Origin: Sphingomonas chungangi
GTDB taxonomy: Bacteria; Pseudomonadota; Alphaproteobacteria; Sphingomonadales; Sphingomonadaceae
Reading direction: 5' to 3'
Length of the DNA stretch: 64,000 bases
Assembly (NCBI RefSeq): GCF_013778325.1
Contig: NZ_JACEIB010000006.1
Coordinates: 1-64,000 of the forward strand
This document shows, one piece after another, positions 27,109 through 35,124 of the stretch. The position numbers were made by a program, and so were the translations under genes. The notes beneath the pieces were generated by a model. It made no database searches and was not told the DNA's origin. It was given only the letters and a program-made list of their open reading frames with translations. How positions within the stretch are numbered: position 1 is the first letter of the stretch; the number at the start of each line of letters is the position of its first letter.

Positions 27109-27879
27109 TCAGCGTGCGATCGGCGCCGCCGCGGCTGCGTTGGAGGGCAGGCCGCCGAGCTGGGTGACGAGCTTGGTATAGGCATCCAGATAGGCGAGCA
27201 CGATGACCTGGCCGATCGCGGTATCCTGGTAGCCGCCGCCGCCCGCCGCCGCGAAGCCGCCCCACCAGCCGCCACCGCCGCCGGCGCCGAAGGACAGGTC
27301 GGACTTGCGGTAATAGCCCTCGGTCATTGCCTGCTCCTCGGTGGTGCGGGCGTTGACGAGGCTGAGCGTGACGTTGGCTTCCTTCTTGTTGACGCTGATG
27401 CCGCCCAGCACCGCGCCGAAGCCGTGGCCCATCAGGCCGCCGAGCGCGCCGCCGATATTGTTGCCGCCGCTATGGTTGTTGCTGGAGACGATGTCGGGTT
27501 GGAGGAAATAGTCGGCTGCCTTCACCTGGCCGCGGCCGAGGTTCGATCCGGCCTGCAACTCGCCCGAATCCGCCATGGCGCGTTCCATGTTGCGGCTCGC
27601 CATCGCCGCGCCGCGGTTCACCATGGTGAAGCAGCCGGACTGGTTGATGAAGACCTTGAGGATCGCCTCGGGGCTGCCGAGATTGAGCTCTCGCCACCAC
27701 TGGTTGTCGGGCTCGACGATCGCGACCGTGCCGAGGCTGCGCGTGCAGCGCGGAATGTCCTGCGTGCCGCCGGCCTGCGCCTTGCGCGCCGAGGACGGAT
27801 CGGCGGCGGCGGGCGAGGCGGTGATCAGGGCGGCGACGCTCGCCATGGCGGCGACGACGCGGATCGACTTGGACGGCAT
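27109..27879 (-). CDS. CsgG/HfaB-family secreted protein
   Basis: A 256-aa exported protein with a signal peptide (ending SPAAA, about residue 26). The mature sequence resembles the CsgG/HfaB family of curli or holdfast outer-membrane proteins: SLGTVAIVEPDNQWW, the NQSGCFTMVNRG segment, and the KKEANVTLSLVNARTTEEQAMTEGYY strand-rich core. No lipobox Cys follows the signal, so it is not obviously a lipoprotein as CsgG is. Gly-rich stretches occur in the middle and near the C terminus. No csgA/csgB/csgE-like genes are adjacent, so curli secretion is not supported. It is a monocistronic unit closed by a strong terminator. Confidence 0.72.
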   Translation of the reverse strand: MPSKSIRVVAAMASVAALITASPAAADPSSARKAQAGGTQDIPRCTRSLGTVAIVEPDNQWWRELNLGSPEAILKVFINQSGCFTMVNRGAAMASRNMERAMADSGELQAGSNLGRGQVKAADYFLQPDIVSSNNHSGGNNIGGALGGLMGHGFGAVLGGISVNKKEANVTLSLVNARTTEEQAMTEGYYRKSDLSFGAGGGGGWWGGFAAAGGGGYQDTAIGQVIVLAYLDAYTKLVTQLGGLPSNAAAAAPIAR

Positions 27880-28113
27880 GACGGACGGACCCCTTGTTGG
27901 TGCCGCGCTCCCGGCCGCGGCGCTCGTCATGTCCCACGCACGGACCGTCCGAGCGCGCGTCCGTCGACGGAAGTGCAGCGCGCTGCGACGAAGACCCTGT
28001 GTCCTGAGGAACCTTGCGGCGCGCGCGGAGGACGGGCGGAGATTGCCGCTGTCCCGATGTGCGCGTAAGGTCCGGACAATACGGGATTTCCGGGGGATGA
28101 GGGAGGATATTCG

Positions 28114-28680
28114 ATGGGCAAGGTGTTCAAGGCGCTGATCTGTGCCGGAGTGATGGCGATCGCAGGGGCGCCCGCGCACGCGGCCTCCGCCGGCCCCAGC
28201 GTGCTGGTGGTCGATTTCGACCAGCTGCTCACACGTTCCGCCGCCGCGCAGAGCGGCACCGCGCAGCTGCACGCCAAGTTCGACGCGCAGTCCGCCTCGG
28301 TGCAGACGTCCTATACATCCGCGGCGCAGGCCTATCGGACGCAGCTCAGCGCGGCGCGGGCGGCCAAGCCCGGCACGCCGCCCTCGCCAGCGCTCCAGCA
28401 GGCGGCGCAGCGGGTAGAACAGATCCAGCAGCAGGTGCAGGTGCTCAACCAGCAGCTCCAGCAGGCGGCCGCCTACGTCCGCCAGCAGATCGTCGAGCAT
28501 GCGCGTCCGATCGCCGAGCAGATCCGCGCCGATCGCCGGGCCTCGGTGGTGATCGCCAAGGGATCGGTGCTGGCGAGCGATCCTGCTGCCGACGTGACCG
28601 GCACCGTCCTCCAGCAGCTCAACAGCAGCTTCCCGCAGCCAAGCATCACCCCGCCGCAGCAGCCGGCCCCGGCGAAGTAG
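28114..28680 (+). CDS. OmpH/Skp-family periplasmic protein
   Basis: A 188-aa exported protein: signal peptide (about 1-24, ending PAHA), a short beta strand (VLVVDFDQLLTRSAAAQSG), a long Gln/Ala-rich coiled coil (about 50-150), and a second strand region (ASVVIAKGSVLASDP), which is the OmpH/Skp chaperone pattern. Skp itself lies beside bamA and lpxD; this copy is isolated and unusually Gln-rich, with a Pro/Gln tail, so it is more likely a paralogue than the main outer-membrane chaperone. Confidence 0.82.
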   Translation: MGKVFKALICAGVMAIAGAPAHAASAGPSVLVVDFDQLLTRSAAAQSGTAQLHAKFDAQSASVQTSYTSAAQAYRTQLSAARAAKPGTPPSPALQQAAQRVEQIQQQVQVLNQQLQQAAAYVRQQIVEHARPIAEQIRADRRASVVIAKGSVLASDPAADVTGTVLQQLNSSFPQPSITPPQQPAPAK

Positions 28681-28824
28681 GGCGCGCGCACCCGTTCATT
28701 CCCCGATCATGCGCGGGCGCCAAGGTGCGGCGCGCCTGGCTCCCGCGCGTCCGGACTCCCTGAACCGGCGGCTTGCTGCTAGGTCGGAGCCTGTCATGCG
28801 ATCGTCATCGGAGTTTCGGGATTG

Positions 28825-30021
28825 ATGGGCCAGGCGTCGGGCCGGCATTATGGGATGGACTGGCTGCGGATCGGCGCCTTCCAGCTGTTGATCCTCTATC
28901 ATGTCGGCATGGCTTTCGTGCCGTGGGATTTCCAGGTGAAGGTGGCGAACCCGCCGATCGGCTGGGCGACCGCGCTGATGATGCTGACGAGCCCTTGGCG
29001 GCTGTCCCTCCTGTTCGCGGTCTCGGGCTATGCCAGCGCGGCTCTGTTCGCGCGCGAGAAGGGCGGCATCGGCGCCTTTCTGACCTCGCGGCTCGCGCGG
29101 CTCGGCATCCCCCTGCTGTTCGGCATGGCCGTGCTGGTGACGCCGCAGCCGTGGATCTGGCTGATCACCCATTACGGCTATCGTGACGACTTCGCGACCT
29201 TCCTCGTGCGCGACTATTACAGCTTCAGCGCGATCGACGGCGTCATCGTGCCGACCTGGATGCACCTGTGGTTCGTCGCCTATCTGATCGGCTATACCCT
29301 GCTGCTCTGCGCCGTGCTGGCACTGCCGGAGCGGATGCGCGCGCTGGGGCGGCGCGGGGCGGAGCTGCTGTTCGGCGGGCCTCTGCTGGTGCCGGCGGGC
29401 ATCGCCTTCGTCTATTATGCGCGCGCGTCGTTCGAGGCCGGGTGGGAGGACAACCACCTGCTCATCACGGACTGGAGCGCGCACGCCCATTATCTGCCGA
29501 TGTTCCTGTTCGGCTTCCTGTTGCGCGGCTCCGAGCCGATCCGCGCCGCGATCGCGCGCTGGTGGCCGCTGGCGGCCGTGCTGTCGGTGGCGGGCTATGC
29601 GGTGCTGGCGTGGTTCGAGCTACGCTACGGCTCGACGATCGCGCCGCAATCGCTGTGGGCGATGCACGGTTGGGCGCAGTCGGCCGAGGCGTGGGGCGCG
29701 ATGATCGCGCTGATCGGCGTCGCCGATCGCTGGTGGAACGTCGATCACCGCTGGCGGCCGATGCTGGCAGAGGCGGTGTTTCCCTTCTACCTGATCCACC
29801 AGACGATCATCATCGTCGTCGGCTACTGGATGATGGGATCGGGGATCGCGCCGCTGCCCGCCTTCCTGTTGCTGGTCGCGGCGACCATCGGGGGCTGCTG
29901 GGCCTTCTACCTGGCCGGACGCGAGGTGCGCTGGCTGAGGCCGCTGATCGGATTGAAGGCCGGGCCGGCGAAGGGCGCGGTCCCGGCCGTCGTCGCCCCG
30001 GAGACCGTTCCTCCGGTCTGA
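28825..30021 (+). CDS. acyltransferase 3-family membrane protein
   Basis: A 398-aa integral membrane protein with 10 or so hydrophobic segments, of the Acyltransferase_3 type. The N-terminal GMDWLRIGAFQLLILYHVGMAF carries the family's D-LR...H motif with the catalytic His. These proteins move acyl (often succinyl or acetyl) groups onto extracytoplasmic sugars; OpgC, which decorates periplasmic glucans, belongs here, and opgGH is encoded 13 kb away, so that role is possible but unproven. The ATG at 28825 is preferred to the in-frame TTG one codon upstream. Confidence 0.86.
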   Translation: MGQASGRHYGMDWLRIGAFQLLILYHVGMAFVPWDFQVKVANPPIGWATALMMLTSPWRLSLLFAVSGYASAALFAREKGGIGAFLTSRLARLGIPLLFGMAVLVTPQPWIWLITHYGYRDDFATFLVRDYYSFSAIDGVIVPTWMHLWFVAYLIGYTLLLCAVLALPERMRALGRRGAELLFGGPLLVPAGIAFVYYARASFEAGWEDNHLLITDWSAHAHYLPMFLFGFLLRGSEPIRAAIARWWPLAAVLSVAGYAVLAWFELRYGSTIAPQSLWAMHGWAQSAEAWGAMIALIGVADRWWNVDHRWRPMLAEAVFPFYLIHQTIIIVVGYWMMGSGIAPLPAFLLLVAATIGGCWAFYLAGREVRWLRPLIGLKAGPAKGAVPAVVAPETVPPV

Positions 30022-30042
30022 CGGGGCGACGGAACGGACGGA

Positions 30043-30198
30043 TCAGACCCGGCCGAGCAGCACCAGGATGATCAGGATGATCAGGATCAGGCCGAGGCCG
30101 CCCGAGGGGCCGTAGCCCCAGCTGCGGCTATAGCCCCAGCTCGGCAGCGCGCCGAGCAGCATGAGGATCAGGATGATGATCAGGATCGTGCCGAGCAT
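30043..30198 (-). CDS. DUF3309-family small hydrophobic protein
   Basis: A 51-aa protein with two short hydrophobic Ile/Leu runs flanking a central SWGYSRSWGYGPSGG turn, the hallmark of DUF3309. It should be a membrane hairpin. The function is unknown; such genes are often stress-induced. It is tail-to-tail with the acyltransferase gene. Confidence 0.88.
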   Translation of the reverse strand: MLGTILIIILILMLLGALPSWGYSRSWGYGPSGGLGLILIILIILVLLGRV

Positions 30199-30317
30199 GA
30201 TGTCCAACTCCCAATAACTTGTATCGGCGGGGAAACAGACGGGGTGACGATCCGGTTCCTGAACGCGATTTCGGGAAAGAGCTTGCCGATCGGCGCGACG
30301 GCTATCATCGAGGCGGC

Positions 30318-30893
30318 ATGACCCGGCGCTTCCTCCCGCTTCTTGCCCTGTTCCTGCTCGCGGCCGCGCCGCCGAAACCGGTGCGCGTGGCGATCGATAC
30401 GGACATCGGACCGGTCGTGGTGGAGGTCGACGCACGCCACGCGCCCGTCACGGCGGCGAACTTCCTCGCTTATGTCGATCAGCACCGCTTCGACCAGATG
30501 AGCTTCTACCGCGCCGCGCGCGCCGATGGCCGGCCGAAGGAAGGCTTCGTGCAGGGCGGTACCAACAACATGATGACCCGCGTGCTCAAGCCGATCCGGC
30601 ACGAGCCGACGAGCCTCACCGGCCTGCACCATGTCGACGGCACGCTATCGATGGCGCGGGACGATCCGGGCACCGCGACCGGCGACTTCTTCATCGTGGT
30701 GGGCGACGGCCGCTATCTCGACGCGACGCGCAAGGACCCGGGCTATGCCGCCTTCGGGCATGTCGTCAGCGGGATGCCGCTGGTCCGCAGGATGCTGGCC
30801 GCGAAGACCTATCCGGGCGGCTGGTCCAAGGAGACGGCCGGGCAGCAGATGGTGAAGCCGGTCCGCATCATTTCGGCGCGGCGGCTGCCCTAG
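30318..30893 (+). CDS. peptidyl-prolyl cis-trans isomerase, cyclophilin type
   Basis: A 191-aa cyclophilin with a signal peptide (about 1-17, LLALFLLAAAPPK), so it is periplasmic. Family features include the strand TDIGPVVVEVDARHAPVTAANFLAYVD, FYRAARADGRPKEGFVQGG and GDFFIVVGDGRYLD. It isomerises Xaa-Pro bonds in exported proteins. The upstream frame extends further, but the ATG at 30318 gives a proper signal peptide. Some active-site residues of classical cyclophilins differ, which is common in this bacterial branch. The stop overlaps the tail of the convergent hybrid kinase gene. Confidence 0.9.
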   Translation: MTRRFLPLLALFLLAAAPPKPVRVAIDTDIGPVVVEVDARHAPVTAANFLAYVDQHRFDQMSFYRAARADGRPKEGFVQGGTNNMMTRVLKPIRHEPTSLTGLHHVDGTLSMARDDPGTATGDFFIVVGDGRYLDATRKDPGYAAFGHVVSGMPLVRRMLAAKTYPGGWSKETAGQQMVKPVRIISARRLP

Positions 30894-32968
30894 GCGGCTT
30901 CGTCCCGCAGCAGGCTGTGCACGCGCTCGGCGAGGTCGGCGGCGCGGAAGGGTTTGGCGAGGCGCGGGAGATCGGCCGCAATGCCCTCGTCGGCATAGCC
31001 CGAGACGAGCAGGATCTTCGCGTTGGGCACCCGGCCCCGGATGGTCTGCGCGAGTTCGGCGCCGGTGATGCCGGGCATCAGGTGATCTGTGACGACGATG
31101 TCGAAGATGGCGCCCTCGCCGATGAGGCGCAGCGCCTCCTCGCCCGATCGCGCGTGGATGATGCCGAAGCCCAGTTCCTCGAGCATATGCGCGGTGGTCG
31201 CGCGGACGAGATCCTGGTCGTCGACCAACAGGACGGTACCTGCCGCGGGCATTTCGGGCTCCTCCGCGATCCTGAGCTCGACGACCAGCGGGCGAGCCGA
31301 CACGGGGAGCCACAGATCGACCTGCGTGCCGACGCCCGGCGCGCTCGTCAGCGCCATCGCGCCGCCCAGCTGGCTCATCAGGCCGTGCACCATCGACAGG
31401 CCGAGGCCGGTGCCCTCGCCGGTACGCTTGGTGGAATAGAAGGGCTCGACCGCGCGGGTGCGGGTCTCCTCGTCCATGCCGATGCCGGTGTCCGATACGG
31501 TGAGCCGCACGTAGCGGCCTTCCGCCAGATCCGCCGCATGACCCGCAGCGGCGTCTTCGGTCACTGCCGCGACGGTCAGACGCCCGCCATCGGGCATGGC
31601 GTCGCGCGCGTTCACCGCGAGGTTGAGCAGGGCCATCTCGATCTGGTTGCGGTCGGCGAAGGCGGGCGGCAGCGGCGTCGGCGCATCGATGGTGAGCGCG
31701 ATGCGCGGCCCCAGTGTGGTGCCGATCAGCGGGCCGATCTCGACGAGCAGCGCCGAGACGTCGATCGGCTGGGGCGTCAGCGGCTGGCGGCGCGCGAAGG
31801 CGAGCAGACGCTGGACGAGCATCCGCGCCCGCTCGGCGGATTCGAGCGCGCCGCCGACCAGCCTCTTCTCGCGATCGGTGCCGAGGCCCTTGCGGTGGAG
31901 CATGTCGAGACTGCCCATGATGGGCGTCAGCAGATTGTTGAAATCATGCGCGACGCCGCCGGTCAGCTGGCCCATCGCCTCCAGCTTCTGCGACCGACAC
32001 AATTGTTCCTGCGCCTGGACCAGTTCGGCGGTGCGATGTTCGACGCGCTGCTCCAGCGTGGTGGCCCAGCCGCGCAACTCGTCTTCCATCCGTTTGCGGG
32101 CGGTGATGTCCATCGACACCCCGATCAGCGAAAGCGGCGAGCCATCCGCCGCGAAGACGGGGCGGGCGCGGTTCGCGATCCACCGTGTCTCGCCGGCAGG
32201 TGTAAGGACTCGATGCTCGATATCGTAGTCCGTGCCTTCCGCCATGCTGCGAGATGCCGCCGCGTCCACCGCCGCATAATCCTCCGGGGGGATGGCGGCG
32301 ACCAGCTCGTCGCGGCTCAGAGGCTCGGCCGGATCGCGGCCGATGCTGGCGCGGAATGCCTCGCTGGTGGTCAGTTCGCCCGTGCGGACGTCGTATGACC
32401 AGACGCCCATGCCGCCCGCCGCCAGCGCCAGCGCGCGCAGCCGGTCGCTCTCCTGCACCGATTCGAGCAGGCGGATGTTCTCGAGCGCGATCGCGGCGGA
32501 CCGGGCCAGCGCCTCGAGCCGCTCGACAGTCTCCTGCGCATGGTCGCGCACATCCGACCAATAGGCGCCGATCGCGGCGACCGGGCGGGGGTTGCCCACC
32601 GGCACCATCACCAGACTGCGCACGAAGGTGGGCCGGTAGGCCGCCTGGGGGATACGCTCGTCCAGCCGGATATCGGGGATGGCGACCGTCTGGCGGTTCA
32701 TCATCGCCCAGCCGGAGATGCAGTTGACCATCGGGAAGCGCTGGCCGGTCCACAGCGCGCCGACCGCATCCTCGGCAGCGTAATGGCAGAACTCGCCGTC
32801 GCGCAGCACCACCGCGATGCCGTCGGCCCCGGCGATGTCGCGGGCGGTGGCGCGCAGGATGTCGACGACCGCCTTCATCGAGCGCGCCGTCGCCAGCCGC
32901 TCGCCGGCCGCGATCAGCCGCGACCATGCCGCATGATGCGAAACCGGACCTTGCTCGACGCCGTCCAT
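30890..32968 (-). CDS. soluble hybrid histidine kinase (GAF-PAS-HisKA-HATPase-REC)
   Basis: A 692-aa cytoplasmic hybrid sensor kinase with no transmembrane segment. The GAF domain is at about 20-165, PAS with PAC at about 172-290 (IEHRVLTPAGETRWIANRARP), a coiled coil, then HisKA with GGVAHDFNNLLTPI (phosphorylated His about 340) and HATPase_c (NLAVNARDAMP, SDTGIGMD, GTGLGLSMV). The C-terminal receiver (about 573-690) has its Asp in VVTDHLMPG. The start is the ATG at 32968. No output regulator is adjacent, so the internal receiver probably passes phosphate to a distant partner. Confidence 0.93.
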   Translation of the reverse strand: MDGVEQGPVSHHAAWSRLIAAGERLATARSMKAVVDILRATARDIAGADGIAVVLRDGEFCHYAAEDAVGALWTGQRFPMVNCISGWAMMNRQTVAIPDIRLDERIPQAAYRPTFVRSLVMVPVGNPRPVAAIGAYWSDVRDHAQETVERLEALARSAAIALENIRLLESVQESDRLRALALAAGGMGVWSYDVRTGELTTSEAFRASIGRDPAEPLSRDELVAAIPPEDYAAVDAAASRSMAEGTDYDIEHRVLTPAGETRWIANRARPVFAADGSPLSLIGVSMDITARKRMEDELRGWATTLEQRVEHRTAELVQAQEQLCRSQKLEAMGQLTGGVAHDFNNLLTPIMGSLDMLHRKGLGTDREKRLVGGALESAERARMLVQRLLAFARRQPLTPQPIDVSALLVEIGPLIGTTLGPRIALTIDAPTPLPPAFADRNQIEMALLNLAVNARDAMPDGGRLTVAAVTEDAAAGHAADLAEGRYVRLTVSDTGIGMDEETRTRAVEPFYSTKRTGEGTGLGLSMVHGLMSQLGGAMALTSAPGVGTQVDLWLPVSARPLVVELRIAEEPEMPAAGTVLLVDDQDLVRATTAHMLEELGFGIIHARSGEEALRLIGEGAIFDIVVTDHLMPGITGAELAQTIRGRVPNAKILLVSGYADEGIAADLPRLAKPFRAADLAERVHSLLRDEAA

Positions 32969-33057
32969 CAACAAGCTGCCTCGTGCGCTCCCCCTAGTTC
33001 GGGGGCGGTAGCATGGCAGATATTAGCAGACTCTTAGCCATTCGTCGCAAGGCCTGA

Positions 33058-33528
33058 TCAACGGACGACGACATCTTTCTTCATCGGCGCCAGCTTCGCC
33101 AGGAAGCGGTTCTGCGCGAAGAAGGGCACGCCTTCCGCCGCCATCGCCTTCTGCAGGTTCACGACGAGGACGTTCATGTCCTTGATCTGGATGCCCAGAT
33201 TCTTGTGGGCCTCCTTCATCGTGCGGCCCGAATAGGCGCAGCCGCCGTTCAGGATATAACAGAACTGCTCCTTGAGCGTGCGGCGCAGGCGGACGATGTC
33301 CTGCCCCTTGAAGATCTCGCCGATCACCGGGTCGGCGATGTCGCGATCGACGAAGCCGTCGACGATGCGCTGGACGCCGGCCTGCTCGTGGAAGGCGTGC
33401 CACATGCTTTGGCCCTGGAACCGCATGGCGCCGGCATTGGCATCGCTCTGTGCATAGGGATCGACCGGCTGCTCGCCGGGCGGGACGGGCATGGCGGAGG
33501 CGGCGAGGGCGAGGAGGACGGGAAGCAT
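33058..33528 (-). CDS. group 1 truncated hemoglobin, exported
   Basis: A 156-aa truncated globin preceded by a short hydrophobic signal (MLPVLLALAASAMPVPPG), so it probably acts in the periplasm. The globin part begins at FHEQAGVQRIVDGFVDR and holds the proximal-His helix in MKEAHKNLGI and the FCYILNGGCAYSGR segment. Group 1 globins bind O2 or NO. The start is the ATG at 33528 with AAGGA upstream. It ends a minus-strand pair with the DUF3034 gene (11-base gap), next to a divergent cupredoxin-GGDEF/EAL pair. Confidence 0.85.
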   Translation of the reverse strand: MLPVLLALAASAMPVPPGEQPVDPYAQSDANAGAMRFQGQSMWHAFHEQAGVQRIVDGFVDRDIADPVIGEIFKGQDIVRLRRTLKEQFCYILNGGCAYSGRTMKEAHKNLGIQIKDMNVLVVNLQKAMAAEGVPFFAQNRFLAKLAPMKKDVVVR

Positions 33529-33539
33529 GGTCTGATCCT

Positions 33540-34418
33540 TCAGAAGCTGGTCTGGAGGGAGAGGAAGGCGCCGCGCTGGCCCTTCACGGTCGCGATCGAG
33601 CCGAGATCGACATAGGCAGCGGTGAGCGAGACGTTCTTGGTGACCGCATAGGCCGCGAAGGCATCCCACGCCGCATCCTCGCGCGCGAAGCCGAGATTGT
33701 CGGGCTTGGTGCGCGCTTCGCCGCCGACCGCGAGCTTGCGGGTGAGCAGCACGGCGGCCGAGCCCTCGAACTGGGCCGAATAACTGTCATGCCTGTCGCC
33801 GCCGAAGCCGAGCAGCCCGAACTGGTTGGCCTTGGTGGCGCGCACCGTGCCGTCCAGCACGAGGCTCTGGCCGAGCAGGATCTTGGTGGCGGATACGAAG
33901 AAGTCGGTGCCGCTGTCGTGCGCGCCGCCCACCGCATGGATGATCGTGCCGCGGTTCGCATGCTTGTACTGCGCGCCGACCGAGACCTGCGGGAGCCAGC
34001 TATCCTGATCGTAGACGGCATCGCCGAGCAGACGGAGCTTGGCACCGAGCACGTCCTGATCGAAGGTGAAGCCCTTGCCCAGGCCCAGCGCGGCGCCGAC
34101 CTCGTGGGTGTCGAACACCTGGCGGGTGTAGCTCAGCTCCACCCGGTCCATGATGCCGATCGCGGCGCCGTAGCTGGTCAGGCTGTAGTCGGCGAGCGGA
34201 ACATAGGTGACGTGCGCGCTGCCGCCGATGCCGTCCCTGGTCTCGTTGCCGCCGATCAGCGCCCAAGTCGCAAGGCCGCCGCCGGCCGCGCCCTCGACCG
34301 AGGAGACGCCGTCGGTCAGCACCAGCTTGCCGCCGGCCCGCATCTCCTGGCCCGCTTGCGCCGGAGTGGCGAGCGCCAGTCCGGCCAGCAGGGCTAGCAA
34401 GGGCAGGCGAGGCGGCAT
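33540..34418 (-). CDS. DUF3034-family outer-membrane-like protein
   Basis: A 292-aa secreted protein: signal peptide ending ATPAQA (about residue 22), then the DUF3034 core with alternating strands and a C-terminal aromatic residue (LSLQTSF), typical of outer-membrane beta barrels. It starts at the ATG at 34418 with GGAGGA upstream. It is divergent from the cupredoxin-like gene and co-directional with the truncated globin. The function of DUF3034 is unknown. Confidence 0.85.
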   Translation of the reverse strand: MPPRLPLLALLAGLALATPAQAGQEMRAGGKLVLTDGVSSVEGAAGGGLATWALIGGNETRDGIGGSAHVTYVPLADYSLTSYGAAIGIMDRVELSYTRQVFDTHEVGAALGLGKGFTFDQDVLGAKLRLLGDAVYDQDSWLPQVSVGAQYKHANRGTIIHAVGGAHDSGTDFFVSATKILLGQSLVLDGTVRATKANQFGLLGFGGDRHDSYSAQFEGSAAVLLTRKLAVGGEARTKPDNLGFAREDAAWDAFAAYAVTKNVSLTAAYVDLGSIATVKGQRGAFLSLQTSF

Positions 34419-34536
34419 GCGGGTTTTCCTCCGAAACGGATCGTCCGGGCGGCTCATGCCCCACGCATGGTTACGGTGGCGTAAAGCGGCTTTGCCTTAA
34501 GAAACCCGCAACCCGTTGCCATTATTTGCGTAATTT

Positions 34537-35124
34537 ATGTTGAGGACGATTGCGCTTCTGGGAGGCTTCCTGCTGGCCGGCACCGCGGCGGCGGGCACCG
34601 TCACCGTGCAGGTGAGGGGCGCGAACGGTGCGCCGATCGCCGATGCGGTGGTGATGGTGGTCAGTCCGCACGCACCCGCCGGGCCGATCCATTTTCCGTG
34701 GCCGAACGTGGTGAAGCAGCAGAATATCAGCTTCCAGCCGCATGTGCTGATCGCGCCCGTGGGCGCGGACGTGACATTTCCGAACATGGATAACGTCCGC
34801 CACCACGTTTACTCCTTCTCCAAGCCCAAGAAGTTCGAACTGAAGCTCTACGGGCACGAGGACAAGCGCACCGTCACCTTCGACAAGCCCGGCGTGGTGG
34901 CGATCGGCTGCAACATCCATGACCAGATGTCCGGCTTCATCGTGGTGGTCGACACGCCCTATGCGGCGAAGACCGACGCGAGCGGGCGGGCAGTGATCTC
35001 CAACGTGCCGGACGGGGCGGCGACGCTGAAGGTGTGGTCGCCGGCCATACGCGCGCCCGACAACCAGACTGCTCAGTCGCTGAACGTCGCGGGCAGCGTC
35101 TCGCAGGTGGTGACGACGCCGTGA
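34537..35124 (+). CDS. cupredoxin-like (methylamine-utilisation-type) periplasmic protein
   Basis: A 195-aa exported protein annotated in relatives as methylamine utilisation protein. The signal peptide ends about residue 19 (GTAAA). The cupredoxin fold shows copper-ligand candidates in NVRHHVYSF (His), GCNIHDQM (Cys, His, Met), with a final carboxypeptidase-regulatory-like strand region. It would bind copper and carry electrons or act as a copper sensor. The GTG of the downstream GGDEF-EAL gene overlaps its stop (GTGA), so the two are translationally coupled. No mau genes are near, so methylamine use is not implied. Confidence 0.85.
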   Translation: MLRTIALLGGFLLAGTAAAGTVTVQVRGANGAPIADAVVMVVSPHAPAGPIHFPWPNVVKQQNISFQPHVLIAPVGADVTFPNMDNVRHHVYSFSKPKKFELKLYGHEDKRTVTFDKPGVVAIGCNIHDQMSGFIVVVDTPYAAKTDASGRAVISNVPDGAATLKVWSPAIRAPDNQTAQSLNVAGSVSQVVTTP